Below, in pieces: positions 26,460 through 36,061 of a DNA stretch of 64,000 nucleotides. The number at the start of each line of letters is the position of its first letter. Position 1 is the first letter of the stretch. A program made the position numbers and the translations under genes. The notes under the pieces were generated by a model. The model was not told the DNA's origin, did not search any database, and saw only the letters and a program-made list of their open reading frames with translations. Source of the DNA: Collimonas antrihumi (GTDB taxonomy: Bacteria > Pseudomonadota > Gammaproteobacteria > Burkholderiales > Burkholderiaceae_D); NCBI RefSeq assembly GCF_018304965.1, contig NZ_JAGQED010000005.1, positions 1 to 64,000 of the forward strand, in the 5' to 3' direction.

Positions 26460-28475
26460 ATGAAACCATCATCATTTTTCTTGCCGGTCACGACAGCGTT
26501 ATTCACGCTGATGCTGAACCAGGCAGCCGCCCAGGATACGCAACGCCCACTGATTCCTTTGCTGAAAGCGGACGACGTCCCAACGCTGTGCAAGGACACC
26601 CTGACCAGCCTGCGCAAGCGCGTATCCATGTTAGAGAAATTACCGGCGGCCCGTGCCAAAGACAGCAAGAAAGTGCTGACCGAATGGAACGATCTGCAGA
26701 TCGCCCTGGAAGACCTGCAAGGTCCGGTCGATATCCTCAACAATGTTTCGCCGGACGCCAAGGTACGCAGCACCACCGAAGCCTGCCTGATTGAAACCAA
26801 TAAATTCGCTACCGATCTGCTGCAAAGCGAAAAACTGTACGCGCGCTTCAAAGCCATCCAGCCTGGCGATCCGATAGAGAAAAAACTGCGTCAGGACATC
26901 CTGTACAGCTTCGACGACACCGGCGTCTCGCTGCCCCCGGAAAAGCGCGCCAGGATGAAAGAGATCCTCGACAAGCTCGGTGAACTGAGCCAGGAATTCG
27001 CCCGTAACATCCGCGACAATAATCAGAAATTGACTTTCACTCCGGCAGAACTGCAAGGCATGCCGGCCGCCTACCTGGCCCGCGCCAAGCGCGACGACAA
27101 GGGTAACTACCTGCTCGGTTTCGACTACCCCGATTACAAGCCGTTCATGGAATCGGCGGATAACGGCGATGCGCGCCGCCGCTATCAGATCGCGTTCGCC
27201 AATCACGGTACGCCGAAGAATCCGGACATCCTGAAAGAAGCCATGAACCTGCGCCATGAAATGGCGGCCTTGTTCGGCCTGCCAAGTTATGCCGATCTGG
27301 TGACCCGTCGCCGCATGGTAAAAAATCCGCAAACCGTCGACAAATTCCTGACTGAAGTAAAAACCGCGGTCACACAGCTGGAAATCAAGGAAATCGAAGA
27401 ACTGCGCGTATTCAAATCGGAAACCCTGAAGACGCCGCTGGCCGACACCAGGCTGGAACGCTGGGATGCCGAGTACTGGCAGCAGAAGATCAAACAAGCG
27501 CGTTACAACGTCGACCAGGAAGCCCTGCGCAAGTACTTCCCTACCGAGGCCGCAGTGCCGTGGATCCTGCATGTTTCCAGCACTCTGTATGGCGTCGAAT
27601 TCAAACGCGTTGAAGTACCGGTCTGGGATCCTGAAGTCCAGTACTACGACGTTATCGACAGCAAGAGCAAAACACGTATTGCCGGCATCTATCTCGACCT
27701 GTTCCCGCGTGAAGGCAAATACGGCCACGCCGCCGCCTGGGGCACCCGTGGCGTCAGCACCCTGGCCCACCGCACGCCGGTTTCAACGCTGGTGACCAAT
27801 TTCGATCGCAACGGTTTGAACAGCGACGAACTGGAAACCCTGGTCCATGAATTCGGCCACGTCTTGCATGGCGTGCTGTCGAACACCAAATATGTCGCCC
27901 AGGCCGGTACCAACGTCGAGCTCGATTTTGTCGAAGCGCCATCGCAGATGTATGAGGAATGGGCGCGCCGTAAAGAGTCGCTGACCTTGCTGGCCGGTTT
28001 CTGCAAGACTGCCTGCCCAACCATCGACGACGCTCTGCTGCAACGCCTGACCGCGGCGCACAACTATGGCCGCGGCATACGCTATGCACGTCAGTTGCTG
28101 TACGCGAGCTATGACATGACCATCCATAACGACAAGGCTGGCCAGGAACAACCGCTGGCAGTCTGGCAACAAATGGAAGGCGCCACGCCATTGGGCTATG
28201 TGCCCGGCACCGAATTCCCCGGCCAGTTCGGCCATCTGATGGGCGGCTACGCAGCCGGTTACTATGGCTACATGTGGTCGGAAGTACTGGCGCTGGACAT
28301 GCTCTCGCGTTATAACGACAAACTGATGAACCCGGAAGTCGGTCATCTGTATCGCCAGGACATCCTGTCGCGCGGAGCTGAAAAGCCGGCGGGCGAGATG
28401 GTCAGCACATTCCTCGGCCGCGAGCCTAACAGCAAGGCATTTTTTGCCGAAATTTCGGGCCAACGCCTGCATTGA
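26460..28475 (+). CDS. M3-family oligopeptidase, exported
   Basis: 671 residues from ATG 26460 (GAGGAAA upstream). A signal peptide (KPSSFFLPVTTALFTLMLNQ, cleavage after AAAQ) makes it periplasmic, unlike cytoplasmic OpdA or PrlC. The zinc site is HEFGH at residues 463-467, within LVHEFGHVLHGVLS, and the third ligand region is DFVEAPSQMYEEW. Thimet-type M3 enzymes cut peptides of about 5-17 residues. Lying between the binding proteins and the permeases, it could trim captured peptides before import. The permease gene follows 19 bases later, so they are one operon. Confidence 0.93.
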   Translation: MKPSSFFLPVTTALFTLMLNQAAAQDTQRPLIPLLKADDVPTLCKDTLTSLRKRVSMLEKLPAARAKDSKKVLTEWNDLQIALEDLQGPVDILNNVSPDAKVRSTTEACLIETNKFATDLLQSEKLYARFKAIQPGDPIEKKLRQDILYSFDDTGVSLPPEKRARMKEILDKLGELSQEFARNIRDNNQKLTFTPAELQGMPAAYLARAKRDDKGNYLLGFDYPDYKPFMESADNGDARRRYQIAFANHGTPKNPDILKEAMNLRHEMAALFGLPSYADLVTRRRMVKNPQTVDKFLTEVKTAVTQLEIKEIEELRVFKSETLKTPLADTRLERWDAEYWQQKIKQARYNVDQEALRKYFPTEAAVPWILHVSSTLYGVEFKRVEVPVWDPEVQYYDVIDSKSKTRIAGIYLDLFPREGKYGHAAAWGTRGVSTLAHRTPVSTLVTNFDRNGLNSDELETLVHEFGHVLHGVLSNTKYVAQAGTNVELDFVEAPSQMYEEWARRKESLTLLAGFCKTACPTIDDALLQRLTAAHNYGRGIRYARQLLYASYDMTIHNDKAGQEQPLAVWQQMEGATPLGYVPGTEFPGQFGHLMGGYAAGYYGYMWSEVLALDMLSRYNDKLMNPEVGHLYRQDILSRGAEKPAGEMVSTFLGREPNSKAFFAEISGQRLH

Positions 28476-28494
28476 GCCAGATTAAGGAACCATC

Positions 28495-29433
28495 ATGACC
28501 GCTTATATCCTGCGACGCCTCTGGCAAATGCTGCCGACCATGCTCGGCGTCATCGTACTTGTATTTTTCCTGTTCAACTGGGTCGGTGGCGACCCGGCCT
28601 ATATCCTGGCCGGGAAGATGTCGAACCCGCAACAGATCGCCAACATCCGTACCCAGCTGGGCATCGACCAGCCGTACTACATCCAGCTCTGGATCTTCAT
28701 CAAGCAGATCGTTACGTTCAACTTCGGCACCAGCTGGAGTACCGGCGAATCGGTGGCCAACGTCATCCTGACCCGTCTCGGGCCATCCATGACGGTGCTG
28801 ATTCCGCTGACTATCCTGGAAACCTTGATCGCCGTGGCACTGGCGCTGGCCGTAGCTTTCGTACGCGGCTCCAAGACCGACCGCGCGGTGATGGTGGCTT
28901 GTACCGTCGGCATGTCGATCAGTATCCTGGTCTACATCATCCTGTTCCAATACTGGTTCGCCTACAAACTGAGCTTGTTCCCGGTGCAAGGCTGGGGCAA
29001 CAGTTTTGCTGAAAACCTGTTCCACTACTCGGCCCTGCCGATCCTGATCATGCTGGCGGTGAGTATCGCCCCTAGCCTGCGTCTGTACCGCACCTTTGTG
29101 CTGGACGAAGTCAACCAGGACTATGTCCGCACCGCGCGCGCCAAGGGCGTCAAGGAACGCCGCATCCTGTGGGTGCACGTGTTGCGCAATGCCGCGATTC
29201 CTATCATCACCAACGTCATGTCGAACTTGCCGGCGCTGTTGATCGGCGCATTCCTGATCGAGCGCTTCTTCTCGATTCCAGGTATCGGCCGCGAAGTCAT
29301 CCTGGCGGTTGAGCGTAGCGATTTCCCGGTGATCAAGGCGATCACGATTTATGTCGCCGCCGCCACCATGATATTCAACCTGTTGACTGACTTGCTGTAC
29401 CAAGCCGTCGACCCACGCGTTCAACTGAAGTAG
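28495..29433 (+). CDS. Peptide ABC transporter permease, DppB type
   Basis: 312 residues with six membrane spans. The N-terminus MTAYILRRLWQMLPTMLGVI is the standard start of DppB/OppB/YejB permeases. The coupling helix has the EAA-type motif DYVRTARAKGVKERRILW, which contacts the ATPase. FLIERFFSIPGIG is the usual C-terminal motif. It forms a heterodimer with the next gene product in the inner membrane. Eight bases separate it from that gene. Confidence 0.94.
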   Translation: MTAYILRRLWQMLPTMLGVIVLVFFLFNWVGGDPAYILAGKMSNPQQIANIRTQLGIDQPYYIQLWIFIKQIVTFNFGTSWSTGESVANVILTRLGPSMTVLIPLTILETLIAVALALAVAFVRGSKTDRAVMVACTVGMSISILVYIILFQYWFAYKLSLFPVQGWGNSFAENLFHYSALPILIMLAVSIAPSLRLYRTFVLDEVNQDYVRTARAKGVKERRILWVHVLRNAAIPIITNVMSNLPALLIGAFLIERFFSIPGIGREVILAVERSDFPVIKAITIYVAAATMIFNLLTDLLYQAVDPRVQLK

Positions 29434-29441
29434 GAGCCGCC

Positions 29442-30626
29442 ATGACTCAAAGTATCCACCAGGCCCCTACCCAAGCGGCGCCTGCAGCAACCACCGTAAC
29501 CCTGGCCACCGGGCCCGGCGCGACACACTCTCCTGGCCTGTGGGCTCTGGCCTGGCGCCGCCTGCGCGCCGATCATGTCGCCATGCTTGCCCTCGCCGTC
29601 GTCGGCCTGTACCTGGTCATGCTGGCGCTGTCGGCCAGCGGCCTGATCGCCAGCGACTGGTCGAAGGAAGTCGGCGTCAACTACGCGCCGCCTACCTTCA
29701 TTGGTGCGCAAACCGAAGCCGAGCGCGGCTTCAACGACAACGATGCCGTGGTTGAAGCGCCACCGCCGGAAAATCCGGTCGATCCGCTGCGCGACATCCT
29801 GCGCGATTTGCGCAAGAGCGGTACCGCGGCAACTACGCCACCGGTGATTGCCAATGACTATGGCATCGCCGATCCGCTGGCGACAGAGATGGCTGAAATC
29901 CGCGCCGAGCTGGCTAAAAAAGGTGGCAGCGAAACATTGATCCGCAAACCGACGCTGCCGTTCGGCGCCGATAAATGGGGTCACGACATCATCAAGAAAA
30001 CCATCAAGGGCGCTGAAACCTCGATCATCGTCGGTCTGGTTGCTGCGCTGCTGGCGGTTGCCTTGGGCACCATCTTCGGCGCGGCCTCCGGCTACTTCGG
30101 CGGCTGGGTCGATGACGCGTTCAACTGGTTCTACAGCATCTTCACCTCCATCCCTTATCTGCTGCTGATCCTGGCGGTGGCCGCGGTACTCCAGCAAAAA
30201 GGCGTGACAGCGATCGTGCTGATTCTTGGCCTTACCGGCTGGACCGGCACCTATCGCCTGATCCGCGCCGAATACATGAAGCACAAAACGCGTGAATACG
30301 TGATGGCGGCAGATGCGATCGGCGCCAGCCACTGGAGCAAGATGTTCGGTCATATTTTCCCTAACGTCAGCCATGTGTCGCTGGTGCAGCTGTCGATCTC
30401 GGTGGTCGGCTTCATCAAGTCGGAAGTGATCTTGAGCTTCCTCGGTTTCGGCGTGCCGGTCGGCGTCGTGTCCTGGGGCAGCATGCTGAACGAAGCACAA
30501 AACGAATTAATTCTGGGTAAGTGGTGGCAGCTGGCAGCTGCAAGTATCGCCATGGCGATCCTGGTAACGGCGTTCTCGCTGTTCACCGATGCGCTGCGCG
30601 ACGCCCTTGATCCGAAGCTGAAATAG
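29442..30626 (+). CDS. Peptide ABC transporter permease, DppC/YejE type, with insertion
   Basis: 394 residues, about 90 longer than DppC. The first membrane helix (VAMLALAVVGLYLVMLALSA, residues 46-65) is followed by an unusual segment from about 85 to 170 that is Pro/Asp/Glu-rich (EAPPPENPVDPLRDIL), likely facing the periplasm, before the standard core FGADKWGHDIIKKTIKGAET. The coupling motif is EYVMAADAIGASHWSKMF. Long N-terminal parts occur in YejE-type permeases, so the system resembles Yej. The insert might touch the binding protein or the exported peptidase, which is speculation. Confidence 0.92.
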   Translation: MTQSIHQAPTQAAPAATTVTLATGPGATHSPGLWALAWRRLRADHVAMLALAVVGLYLVMLALSASGLIASDWSKEVGVNYAPPTFIGAQTEAERGFNDNDAVVEAPPPENPVDPLRDILRDLRKSGTAATTPPVIANDYGIADPLATEMAEIRAELAKKGGSETLIRKPTLPFGADKWGHDIIKKTIKGAETSIIVGLVAALLAVALGTIFGAASGYFGGWVDDAFNWFYSIFTSIPYLLLILAVAAVLQQKGVTAIVLILGLTGWTGTYRLIRAEYMKHKTREYVMAADAIGASHWSKMFGHIFPNVSHVSLVQLSISVVGFIKSEVILSFLGFGVPVGVVSWGSMLNEAQNELILGKWWQLAAASIAMAILVTAFSLFTDALRDALDPKLK

Positions 30627-30634
30627 GAGACATC

Positions 30635-32359
30635 ATGGATTCGACTAGCCACAACCATCCAGCGGACAACGGCGAACAACCGTTGTTGCGCGTACGCGAT
30701 CTGCGCGTCAGTTTTCGCACCGATAAAAAAACCATGGTGGAAACCGTCAAAGGGATTTCCTTTGATATTCCACGCAACACCACCGTCGCCCTGGTGGGCG
30801 AATCAGGCAGCGGAAAATCGGTCAGCTCGCTGGCCGTGATGGGCTTGCTGCCCAAGGAAAATTCCAGCATTGCCGCCACCAGCGTGATCGAGTTTGAAGG
30901 CCGTAACTTGCTGACCATGTCGCCCGACGAACGGCGCGACATGTGCGGTAAGGAAATCTCCATGATTTTCCAGGAACCGATGACATCGCTCAATCCGGTG
31001 TTCACCGTCGGTTTCCAGATTGCCGAAGTGCTGCAGCTGCACATGGGCATGAACGCCAAGCAGGCCCGCGCACGCGCGATCGCCTTGCTGGAGGAAGTCG
31101 GGATTCCATCGCCGGCAACCAAGGTCGATGCCTACCCGAGCCAGATGTCAGGTGGCCAGCAACAGCGCGTGATGATTGCCATGGCGATCGCCTGCGAACC
31201 AAAATTGCTGATTGCCGATGAACCGACTACCGCGCTCGACGTCACGATCCAGAAGCAGATCATCGACCTGATCGAAGCCTTGCGCAAACGTCACAAGATG
31301 TCGGTATTGTTCATCACCCATGACCTGGCGCTGGTCGGCGAAATCGCTGACCAGGTGATCGTCATGCGCCACGGTGAAGTACGCGAAAACGGCGACGTCC
31401 GGCAAATCTTTGAAGCACCGCAAGACCCGTACACCAAAGCCCTGCTGATGTGCCGCCCTTCGCTCGATACCCGCCCTTGGCGCTTGCCGGTCATCAGCGA
31501 CTACATGAACGGCCACAACGGCGCCGACCTGGATTTACGGGAACGCAGCCGCGGTTGCAGCGGCCAGGAAGACATCCTGCTGGACGTACGCAATCTGGGC
31601 AAGAGCTTCTATTTCCGCGAAGGCTTGTTTGGCCGCAAGGAATTCAAAGCGGTGCAGGATGTGTCGTTCAAGCTGGCGCGCGGCAAAACCTTGGGCGTGG
31701 TGGGTGAATCCGGTTCCGGCAAGACCACCGTCGGCCTGACCCTGATGCGCCTGCATCAAGCCACTGCGGGACAGGCGCTGTTTGAAGGCAAGGACATCAT
31801 CGGCATGTCCAACCATGATTTCATGTCTTACAAGCGGCGCATCCAGATCATTTTCCAGAATCCGTACGCTTCGCTCAACCCGCGCTTCACCATCGGCCAG
31901 ATCCTGCTGGAGCCGATGCGCATCCACCAGATCGGCAGCGACGACAACGAGCGTACCGAGATGGCCATGCAGCTGTTGCAAAAAGTGGGTCTGCCACCGC
32001 AGGCTTACCACCGCTATCCGCATGAATTCTCCGGCGGCCAGCGGCAGCGGATTGCGATTGCCCGTTGCCTGACATTACGTCCTGAAATCCTGGTGTGCGA
32101 CGAATCTGTATCGGCACTGGACGTCTCGGTGCAGGCGCAAGTCTTGAATCTGCTGCAAGACTTGCAGGAAGAGTTCGGCATGAGCTACATCTTTATCTCG
32201 CATGATCTGTCGGTAGTGAAATACCTGGCCGACCAGGTGATGGTGATGCATCAGGGTAAAGTGGTGGAACTGGCCAACTCGGATGAGCTGTACCATAACC
32301 CGATCCATCCTTACACCCGCCAGTTGCTGAGCGCGATTCCACGCGGTTTGCAGAACTAA
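30635..32359 (+). CDS. Peptide ABC transporter double ATPase (DppD-DppF fusion, YejF/GsiA type)
   Basis: 574 residues with two complete nucleotide-binding domains. Domain 1: Walker A GESGSGKS near residue 55, signature SGGQQQR near 171, Walker B LLIADEPT. Domain 2: Walker [10 protein letters not shown] near 356, signature SGGQRQR near 465, Walker B ILVCDES (Ser in place of the usual Pro). The oligopeptide C-terminal extension is visible after domain 1 (DPYTKALL) and domain 2 (HPYTRQLL). It powers import through the two permeases. Last gene of the operon, closed by the hairpin at 32387-32429. Confidence 0.95.
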   Translation: MDSTSHNHPADNGEQPLLRVRDLRVSFRTDKKTMVETVKGISFDIPRNTTVALVGESGSGKSVSSLAVMGLLPKENSSIAATSVIEFEGRNLLTMSPDERRDMCGKEISMIFQEPMTSLNPVFTVGFQIAEVLQLHMGMNAKQARARAIALLEEVGIPSPATKVDAYPSQMSGGQQQRVMIAMAIACEPKLLIADEPTTALDVTIQKQIIDLIEALRKRHKMSVLFITHDLALVGEIADQVIVMRHGEVRENGDVRQIFEAPQDPYTKALLMCRPSLDTRPWRLPVISDYMNGHNGADLDLRERSRGCSGQEDILLDVRNLGKSFYFREGLFGRKEFKAVQDVSFKLARGKTLGVVGESGSGKTTVGLTLMRLHQATAGQALFEGKDIIGMSNHDFMSYKRRIQIIFQNPYASLNPRFTIGQILLEPMRIHQIGSDDNERTEMAMQLLQKVGLPPQAYHRYPHEFSGGQRQRIAIARCLTLRPEILVCDESVSALDVSVQAQVLNLLQDLQEEFGMSYIFISHDLSVVKYLADQVMVMHQGKVVELANSDELYHNPIHPYTRQLLSAIPRGLQN

Positions 32360-32386
32360 AAAGCCGGCAACTGCCTGCACCTTAAA

Positions 32387-32429
32387 AACGGAGTACAGCG
32401 AGCGCCGCAAGCGCGACCTGTACTCCGTT
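32387..32429 (+). terminator. Terminator of the peptide transporter operon
   Basis: AACGGAGTACAG (32387-32398) pairs perfectly with CTGTACTCCGTT (32418-32429), followed by CTCGTTT, a weak T-rich tail. It lies 28 bases after the ATPase stop. Confidence 0.6.
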
Positions 32430-32490
32430 CTCGTTTACGTCATGTCATATAGCTGGCATTTACCAAAGGCGGCGCTTCGAAAAAACGGTA

Positions 32491-32952
32491 TCAACTCTCC
32501 TGTTTGCTATCGACCTTGCGCACCACCGTATCCGCAGGCCCCAGCAAGTGCCCCTCACACGAACGCAGTTCGATTTTCTGCACGGGCTTGCCGCTCGCGC
32601 TTTCCAGCATGCGGGAAAAGGCCTCACCTTTACCGAACAAGTATTTTTCACCCCACTGCCGCAAGCCAACCACTACGGTAAACAAACCCTCGCCTTTAGC
32701 GCTTAACAGATATTCCTGGTAAGCGGTGCCGTCAGAGGCCGGGGCAACTTTAAGAATGCCTTCCGCGACCAGGGTCTGCAAACGGTCGGCCAGAATATTG
32801 CGCGCCACTCCCAGACTCTTCTGGAATTCACCGAAACGACGCATGCCGTCGAATGCATCGCGGATGATCAGCAGCGACCAGCGGTCGCCGATGACATCCA
32901 GCGAACGAGCTACCGGGCAGCTATCGCTTTTCAAACTCTTTCTCTTGGCCAT
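32491..32952 (-). CDS. HxlR-family transcription regulator
   Basis: 153 residues with the HxlR core: CPVARSLDVIGDRWSLLIIR (residues 12-31, with the family Cys), then RRFGEFQKSLGVARNILADRL and the wing LVAEGILKV. HxlR proteins are small winged-helix dimers that respond to electrophiles, quinones or metabolites. It is divergent from an MFS gene and a dyad lies between them, the usual pattern of a local regulator. A C-terminal tail of about 45 residues goes beyond the minimal domain. Confidence 0.9.
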   Translation of the reverse strand: MAKRKSLKSDSCPVARSLDVIGDRWSLLIIRDAFDGMRRFGEFQKSLGVARNILADRLQTLVAEGILKVAPASDGTAYQEYLLSAKGEGLFTVVVGLRQWGEKYLFGKGEAFSRMLESASGKPVQKIELRSCEGHLLGPADTVVRKVDSKQES

Positions 32953-32997
32953 GTTCTTCCTTAATCAGGACTCGTTGCTCCGGGTATGCTGCAGATT

Positions 32998-33055
32998 CTA
33001 GTTGCATTTTAAAACCAGAAAATCTAAACTTCAACTAGTTTTATTTTGAAACTAG
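32998..33055. promoter_or_regulatory. Probable HxlR operator region
   Basis: CTAGTTT (33035-33041) and AAACTAG (33049-33055) form a perfect dyad with a 7-base spacer, and a further half-site CTAGTTG stands at 32998-33004. All are in the 123-base gap between hxlR and the MFS gene, so the regulator probably binds here and controls both. Confidence 0.45.
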
Positions 33056-33075
33056 CCCTAGAAAGGAACCCTATC

Positions 33076-34377
33076 ATGGCGAATCATCAACATTGCCGAA
33101 TTCCCTATCCACAGGGCGGCCCTGAATTGAATATGGCGGAAAGCCGGGTTGTCGACCAGGCAGCGGCCGTCTCGCCGGTTCTCAGCAAGGGACTAGTGCT
33201 GCTGTTTGCGATCACCTGCGCCTTGAGTGTGGCCAACGTCTACTATGCGCAACCGCTGCTGGATGCCCTGGCTGCAGACTTCGGTTTCAGCCAGGCCACG
33301 ATCGGCATTGTCTTCACCGCTACCCAGGTTGGCTGTGCGCTGGCCTTGTTGTTCGTGGTGCCCTTGGGTGACCTGATGAATCGGCGACGCCTGACCATGG
33401 CGCAATTGTGCTTGCTGTGCACGGCATTGATTGCGGTGGGCATGGCATCGTCTCCGGCTGCCCTGTTGGTTGGCATGCTAGGTGTTGGCCTGCTCGGCAC
33501 AGCCATGACGCAGGGATTGATCGCCTATGCGGCAAGTGCCGCCGCCCCCGCCGAGCGCGGCCGCGTAGTCGGCGTGGCGCAAGGCGGCGTGGTGATCGGG
33601 CTACTGCTGGCGCGTACCGTGGCAGGTTGGGTGGCGGATCTGTCCGGCTGGCGCGCTGTTTATTTCGTATCGGCTGCGATGGCGCTGCTGATGCTGGTTG
33701 TTTTATCGCGCCTGCTGCCGGCCCAGGCGCCGCCGACCGAGCGCATCTCTTATTTGAAACTGCTGGGCTCGATGTTCACCATGCTGGCAAACGAACGCGT
33801 GCTGCAAATCCGAGGAGTGATTGCGATGTTGATGTTTGCCGCTTTCAGCATCTTCTGGAGTGCACTGGTATTGCCTTTGAGCGCCGCGCCCTATTCTTTC
33901 TCGCATACCGTGATCGGCTCGTTCGGGCTGGTCGGCGTACTCGGTGCGCTGGCGGCAGCCCGCGCCGGGCACTGGGCCGATCGTGGCCGTGGCCAACGCA
34001 CCACCGGCTTGGCGCTGATGCTACTGCTGTTGTCGTGGCTGGCGCTGGCGTTGATGCCCTGCAGTCTGTGGGCGCTGGTGCTTGGCATCGTATTGCTGGA
34101 TCTGGGCGGGCAAGCGATACACGTCACCAACCAGAGCATGATTTTCAAAACACAGCCCGCCGCGCACAGCCGATTGGTCGCCTGCTACATGTTTTTTTAT
34201 ACGGTCGGCAGCGGCCTTGGCGCAATCGCCTCGACTGGTGTCTATGCCGCCGCCCGATGGAACGGTGTTTGCCTGCTCGGCGCCGCAGTCAGCTTACTGG
34301 CGTTGGTGTTCTGGGGACTGACCTTACGCCACATGCCGCAGGCGCCTGCCGATGAATCAGAAAGCAGTAGCGCATAG
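33076..34377 (+). CDS. MFS transporter (drug/metabolite efflux)
   Basis: 433 residues from ATG 33076 (AAGGA upstream; the in-frame TTG at 33046 overlaps the operator). Twelve hydrophobic spans start at GLVLLFAITCALSVANVYYA, and the first cytoplasmic loop GDLMNRRRL is an MFS motif A variant. YAQPLLDALAADFGFS is typical of the proton-driven efflux family that includes YgaY/AraJ-like proteins. Divergent from the HxlR regulator, which suggests inducible efflux of a reactive compound. The substrate is unknown. Confidence 0.9.
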   Translation: MANHQHCRIPYPQGGPELNMAESRVVDQAAAVSPVLSKGLVLLFAITCALSVANVYYAQPLLDALAADFGFSQATIGIVFTATQVGCALALLFVVPLGDLMNRRRLTMAQLCLLCTALIAVGMASSPAALLVGMLGVGLLGTAMTQGLIAYAASAAAPAERGRVVGVAQGGVVIGLLLARTVAGWVADLSGWRAVYFVSAAMALLMLVVLSRLLPAQAPPTERISYLKLLGSMFTMLANERVLQIRGVIAMLMFAAFSIFWSALVLPLSAAPYSFSHTVIGSFGLVGVLGALAAARAGHWADRGRGQRTTGLALMLLLLSWLALALMPCSLWALVLGIVLLDLGGQAIHVTNQSMIFKTQPAAHSRLVACYMFFYTVGSGLGAIASTGVYAAARWNGVCLLGAAVSLLALVFWGLTLRHMPQAPADESESSSA

Positions 34378-34443
34378 GGATGCCACGGACTAATATTGCG
34401 GCCAGGACAAGGATTAAATATAGAATCGGCTATAGGATCGGAC

Positions 34444-35052
34444 ATGATGCAGTACCTCATCTTTTTGCTAGCTTTTACGGCCTCTGCAGCATTACCCGGA
34501 CCGGAAATCGCCGCCCTGCTTTCACGCTCCATTTCCGGCGGGCTCAAGGCCAGCCTGCCGCTGGCGATCGGCATCATTATCGGCAAGCTGCTGATGCTGA
34601 CGGCCGCCGTGATCGGGCTGACCGCCCTATTGGCAATCCTTGGCCCCGCCTTCGTTGCGCTTAAGTACATTGGCGCGGCTTATCTGCTCTGGCTGGGTAT
34701 CAAGAAGTGGCGCAAAGCCAGCGCCGCGCTTGCTGCTGAGACTCCTGCTCCCGCTGCCAGCCTGGGTATCGAGATCGGACTGGGCCTGGCGATGACCGTC
34801 ACCAACCCGCTTGCCATCGCTTTTTATATGGCCTTGCTGCCAGGCGTGATTAACGTTTCCGGGATCACGCTGTCCAGTTATCTGATCATATGTTCCATCA
34901 TCGTTGGCGTGATGTGCGCAGTGGTGCTCGGTTATGGCCTGGTCGGCGAGCTTGCGCGCAAGATGTTTCGTTCTTCACGCGCCAAAGCCAACGTCGAACG
35001 CGCCTCGGGCGCGATGATGATCGGCGTCGGCGTCATGCTGGCGACGCGTTGA
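34444..35052 (+). CDS. LysE/RhtB-family amino acid exporter
   Basis: 202 residues from ATG 34444; the frame extends further up but without a ribosome site. Family features: FTASAALPGPEIAALLSRSI near the N-terminus, KYIGAAYLLWLGIKKWR at the third span, and AMTVTNPLAIAFYMALLPG. These six-span proteins export amino acids such as homoserine, threonine or lysine. It is 22 bases upstream of the AraC-GyrI gene and probably cotranscribed with it. Confidence 0.88.
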   Translation: MMQYLIFLLAFTASAALPGPEIAALLSRSISGGLKASLPLAIGIIIGKLLMLTAAVIGLTALLAILGPAFVALKYIGAAYLLWLGIKKWRKASAALAAETPAPAASLGIEIGLGLAMTVTNPLAIAFYMALLPGVINVSGITLSSYLIICSIIVGVMCAVVLGYGLVGELARKMFRSSRAKANVERASGAMMIGVGVMLATR

Positions 35053-35074
35053 TCCAGCGCCTGCCTGGAACATC

Positions 35075-36043
35075 ATGACATCGCAAGAAAACCAGGCCGC
35101 CTATGCCCGGCGCATGCACCGGGTGCTTGAATATATCGACCTGCATCTGGATCAGGTGCTTGAGCTGAATACCTTGGCGGAAGTCGCCCATTTTTCTGCG
35201 TTTCATTTTCACCGCCTGTTCTCGGCCTGGATGGGCGAAACCTTCGGCGATTACCTGCGCCGGCGCCGGCTGGAAGTGGCGGCGTTGCGACTGATCGCCC
35301 AACCCGTAGTGCCAGTGCTGGAAATCGCCCTGTCGGTAGGTTTCGGTTCGACCGAAGCGTTCGCGCGCGCCTTCAAGACCAGGTTCGGCTGCACCGCCAC
35401 CGAGTGGCGCCAGGGAGAGGCGGATCGTTGGGCCTCCCAGCTTGAAGCAAGTCATGACAAGCCATCGGGCCAAGACAGCAATCCCGGTCAGTTGCATGGC
35501 AAGGAGGATCAGGAAACCAACCAGCGCCTGGGCCATCATGGAAACTCCCAACCAGCCACCAAGGAGATTCCCATGAAAGTCAAAATCATCGAGCGGCAGC
35601 CAGCCAAAGTCGCCTACCTGCGCTACATCGGGCCATACGGCCAGCCCATTTCTGAGTTCTGGATCGAAACCGTCAGCCCCTGGATGGAAACCAACAATCT
35701 GTTCGGCCGCCCTCGCTACGGTATCAGCCACAACGATCCGGCGATTACCAGTTCAGAAAAATGCCGCTACGATGCGGGCGTTGAAGTGCCATCGGATTTT
35801 GTTGCCAGCGGCCGGTCATTTATCACCACCATTCCCGGCGGCAGTTATGCAGTGACCCGTTATGTCGGCAACGGCCGCGATATCGGCGATTCCTGGACCC
35901 GGCTGCTACGCGACTGGCTGCCAGCCAGCGGCATGCAGCTCGATGCCCGGCCATTCTTCGAGTACTACCCGACAGACGCCGCCTGTGATCCGCAAATCGG
36001 CGCATTCGAGTGCGATCTTTGCATCCCGGTGGTGCCGCTTTAA
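35075..36043 (+). CDS. AraC-family regulator with GyrI-like ligand-binding domain
   Basis: 322 residues. The N-terminal AraC DNA-binding domain (about 1-110) has both helix-turn-helix motifs: LNTLAEVAHFSAFHFHRLFS and LEIALSVGFGSTEAFARAFK. A polar linker (Gln/Asn-rich, about 120-165) leads to a GyrI-like/SOUL-type effector domain (MKVKIIERQPAKVAYLRYIG and IPGGSYAVTRYVG to the C-terminus). SbmC/Rob-like proteins of this layout bind small drug-like molecules. With the exporter upstream it may sense that exporter's substrate; inference. Confidence 0.92.
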   Translation: MTSQENQAAYARRMHRVLEYIDLHLDQVLELNTLAEVAHFSAFHFHRLFSAWMGETFGDYLRRRRLEVAALRLIAQPVVPVLEIALSVGFGSTEAFARAFKTRFGCTATEWRQGEADRWASQLEASHDKPSGQDSNPGQLHGKEDQETNQRLGHHGNSQPATKEIPMKVKIIERQPAKVAYLRYIGPYGQPISEFWIETVSPWMETNNLFGRPRYGISHNDPAITSSEKCRYDAGVEVPSDFVASGRSFITTIPGGSYAVTRYVGNGRDIGDSWTRLLRDWLPASGMQLDARPFFEYYPTDAACDPQIGAFECDLCIPVVPL

Positions 36044-36061
36044 AACATGGGGATTGGCGCG

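Noticed and set aside
26640-27770. 376-codon open frame on the minus strand
   Set aside because: Antisense to the M3 peptidase, no ribosome site or motif.
29421-30500. 359-codon open frame on the minus strand
   Set aside because: Antisense to the DppC-type permease; the His/Asp/Arg-rich product is typical of shadow frames.
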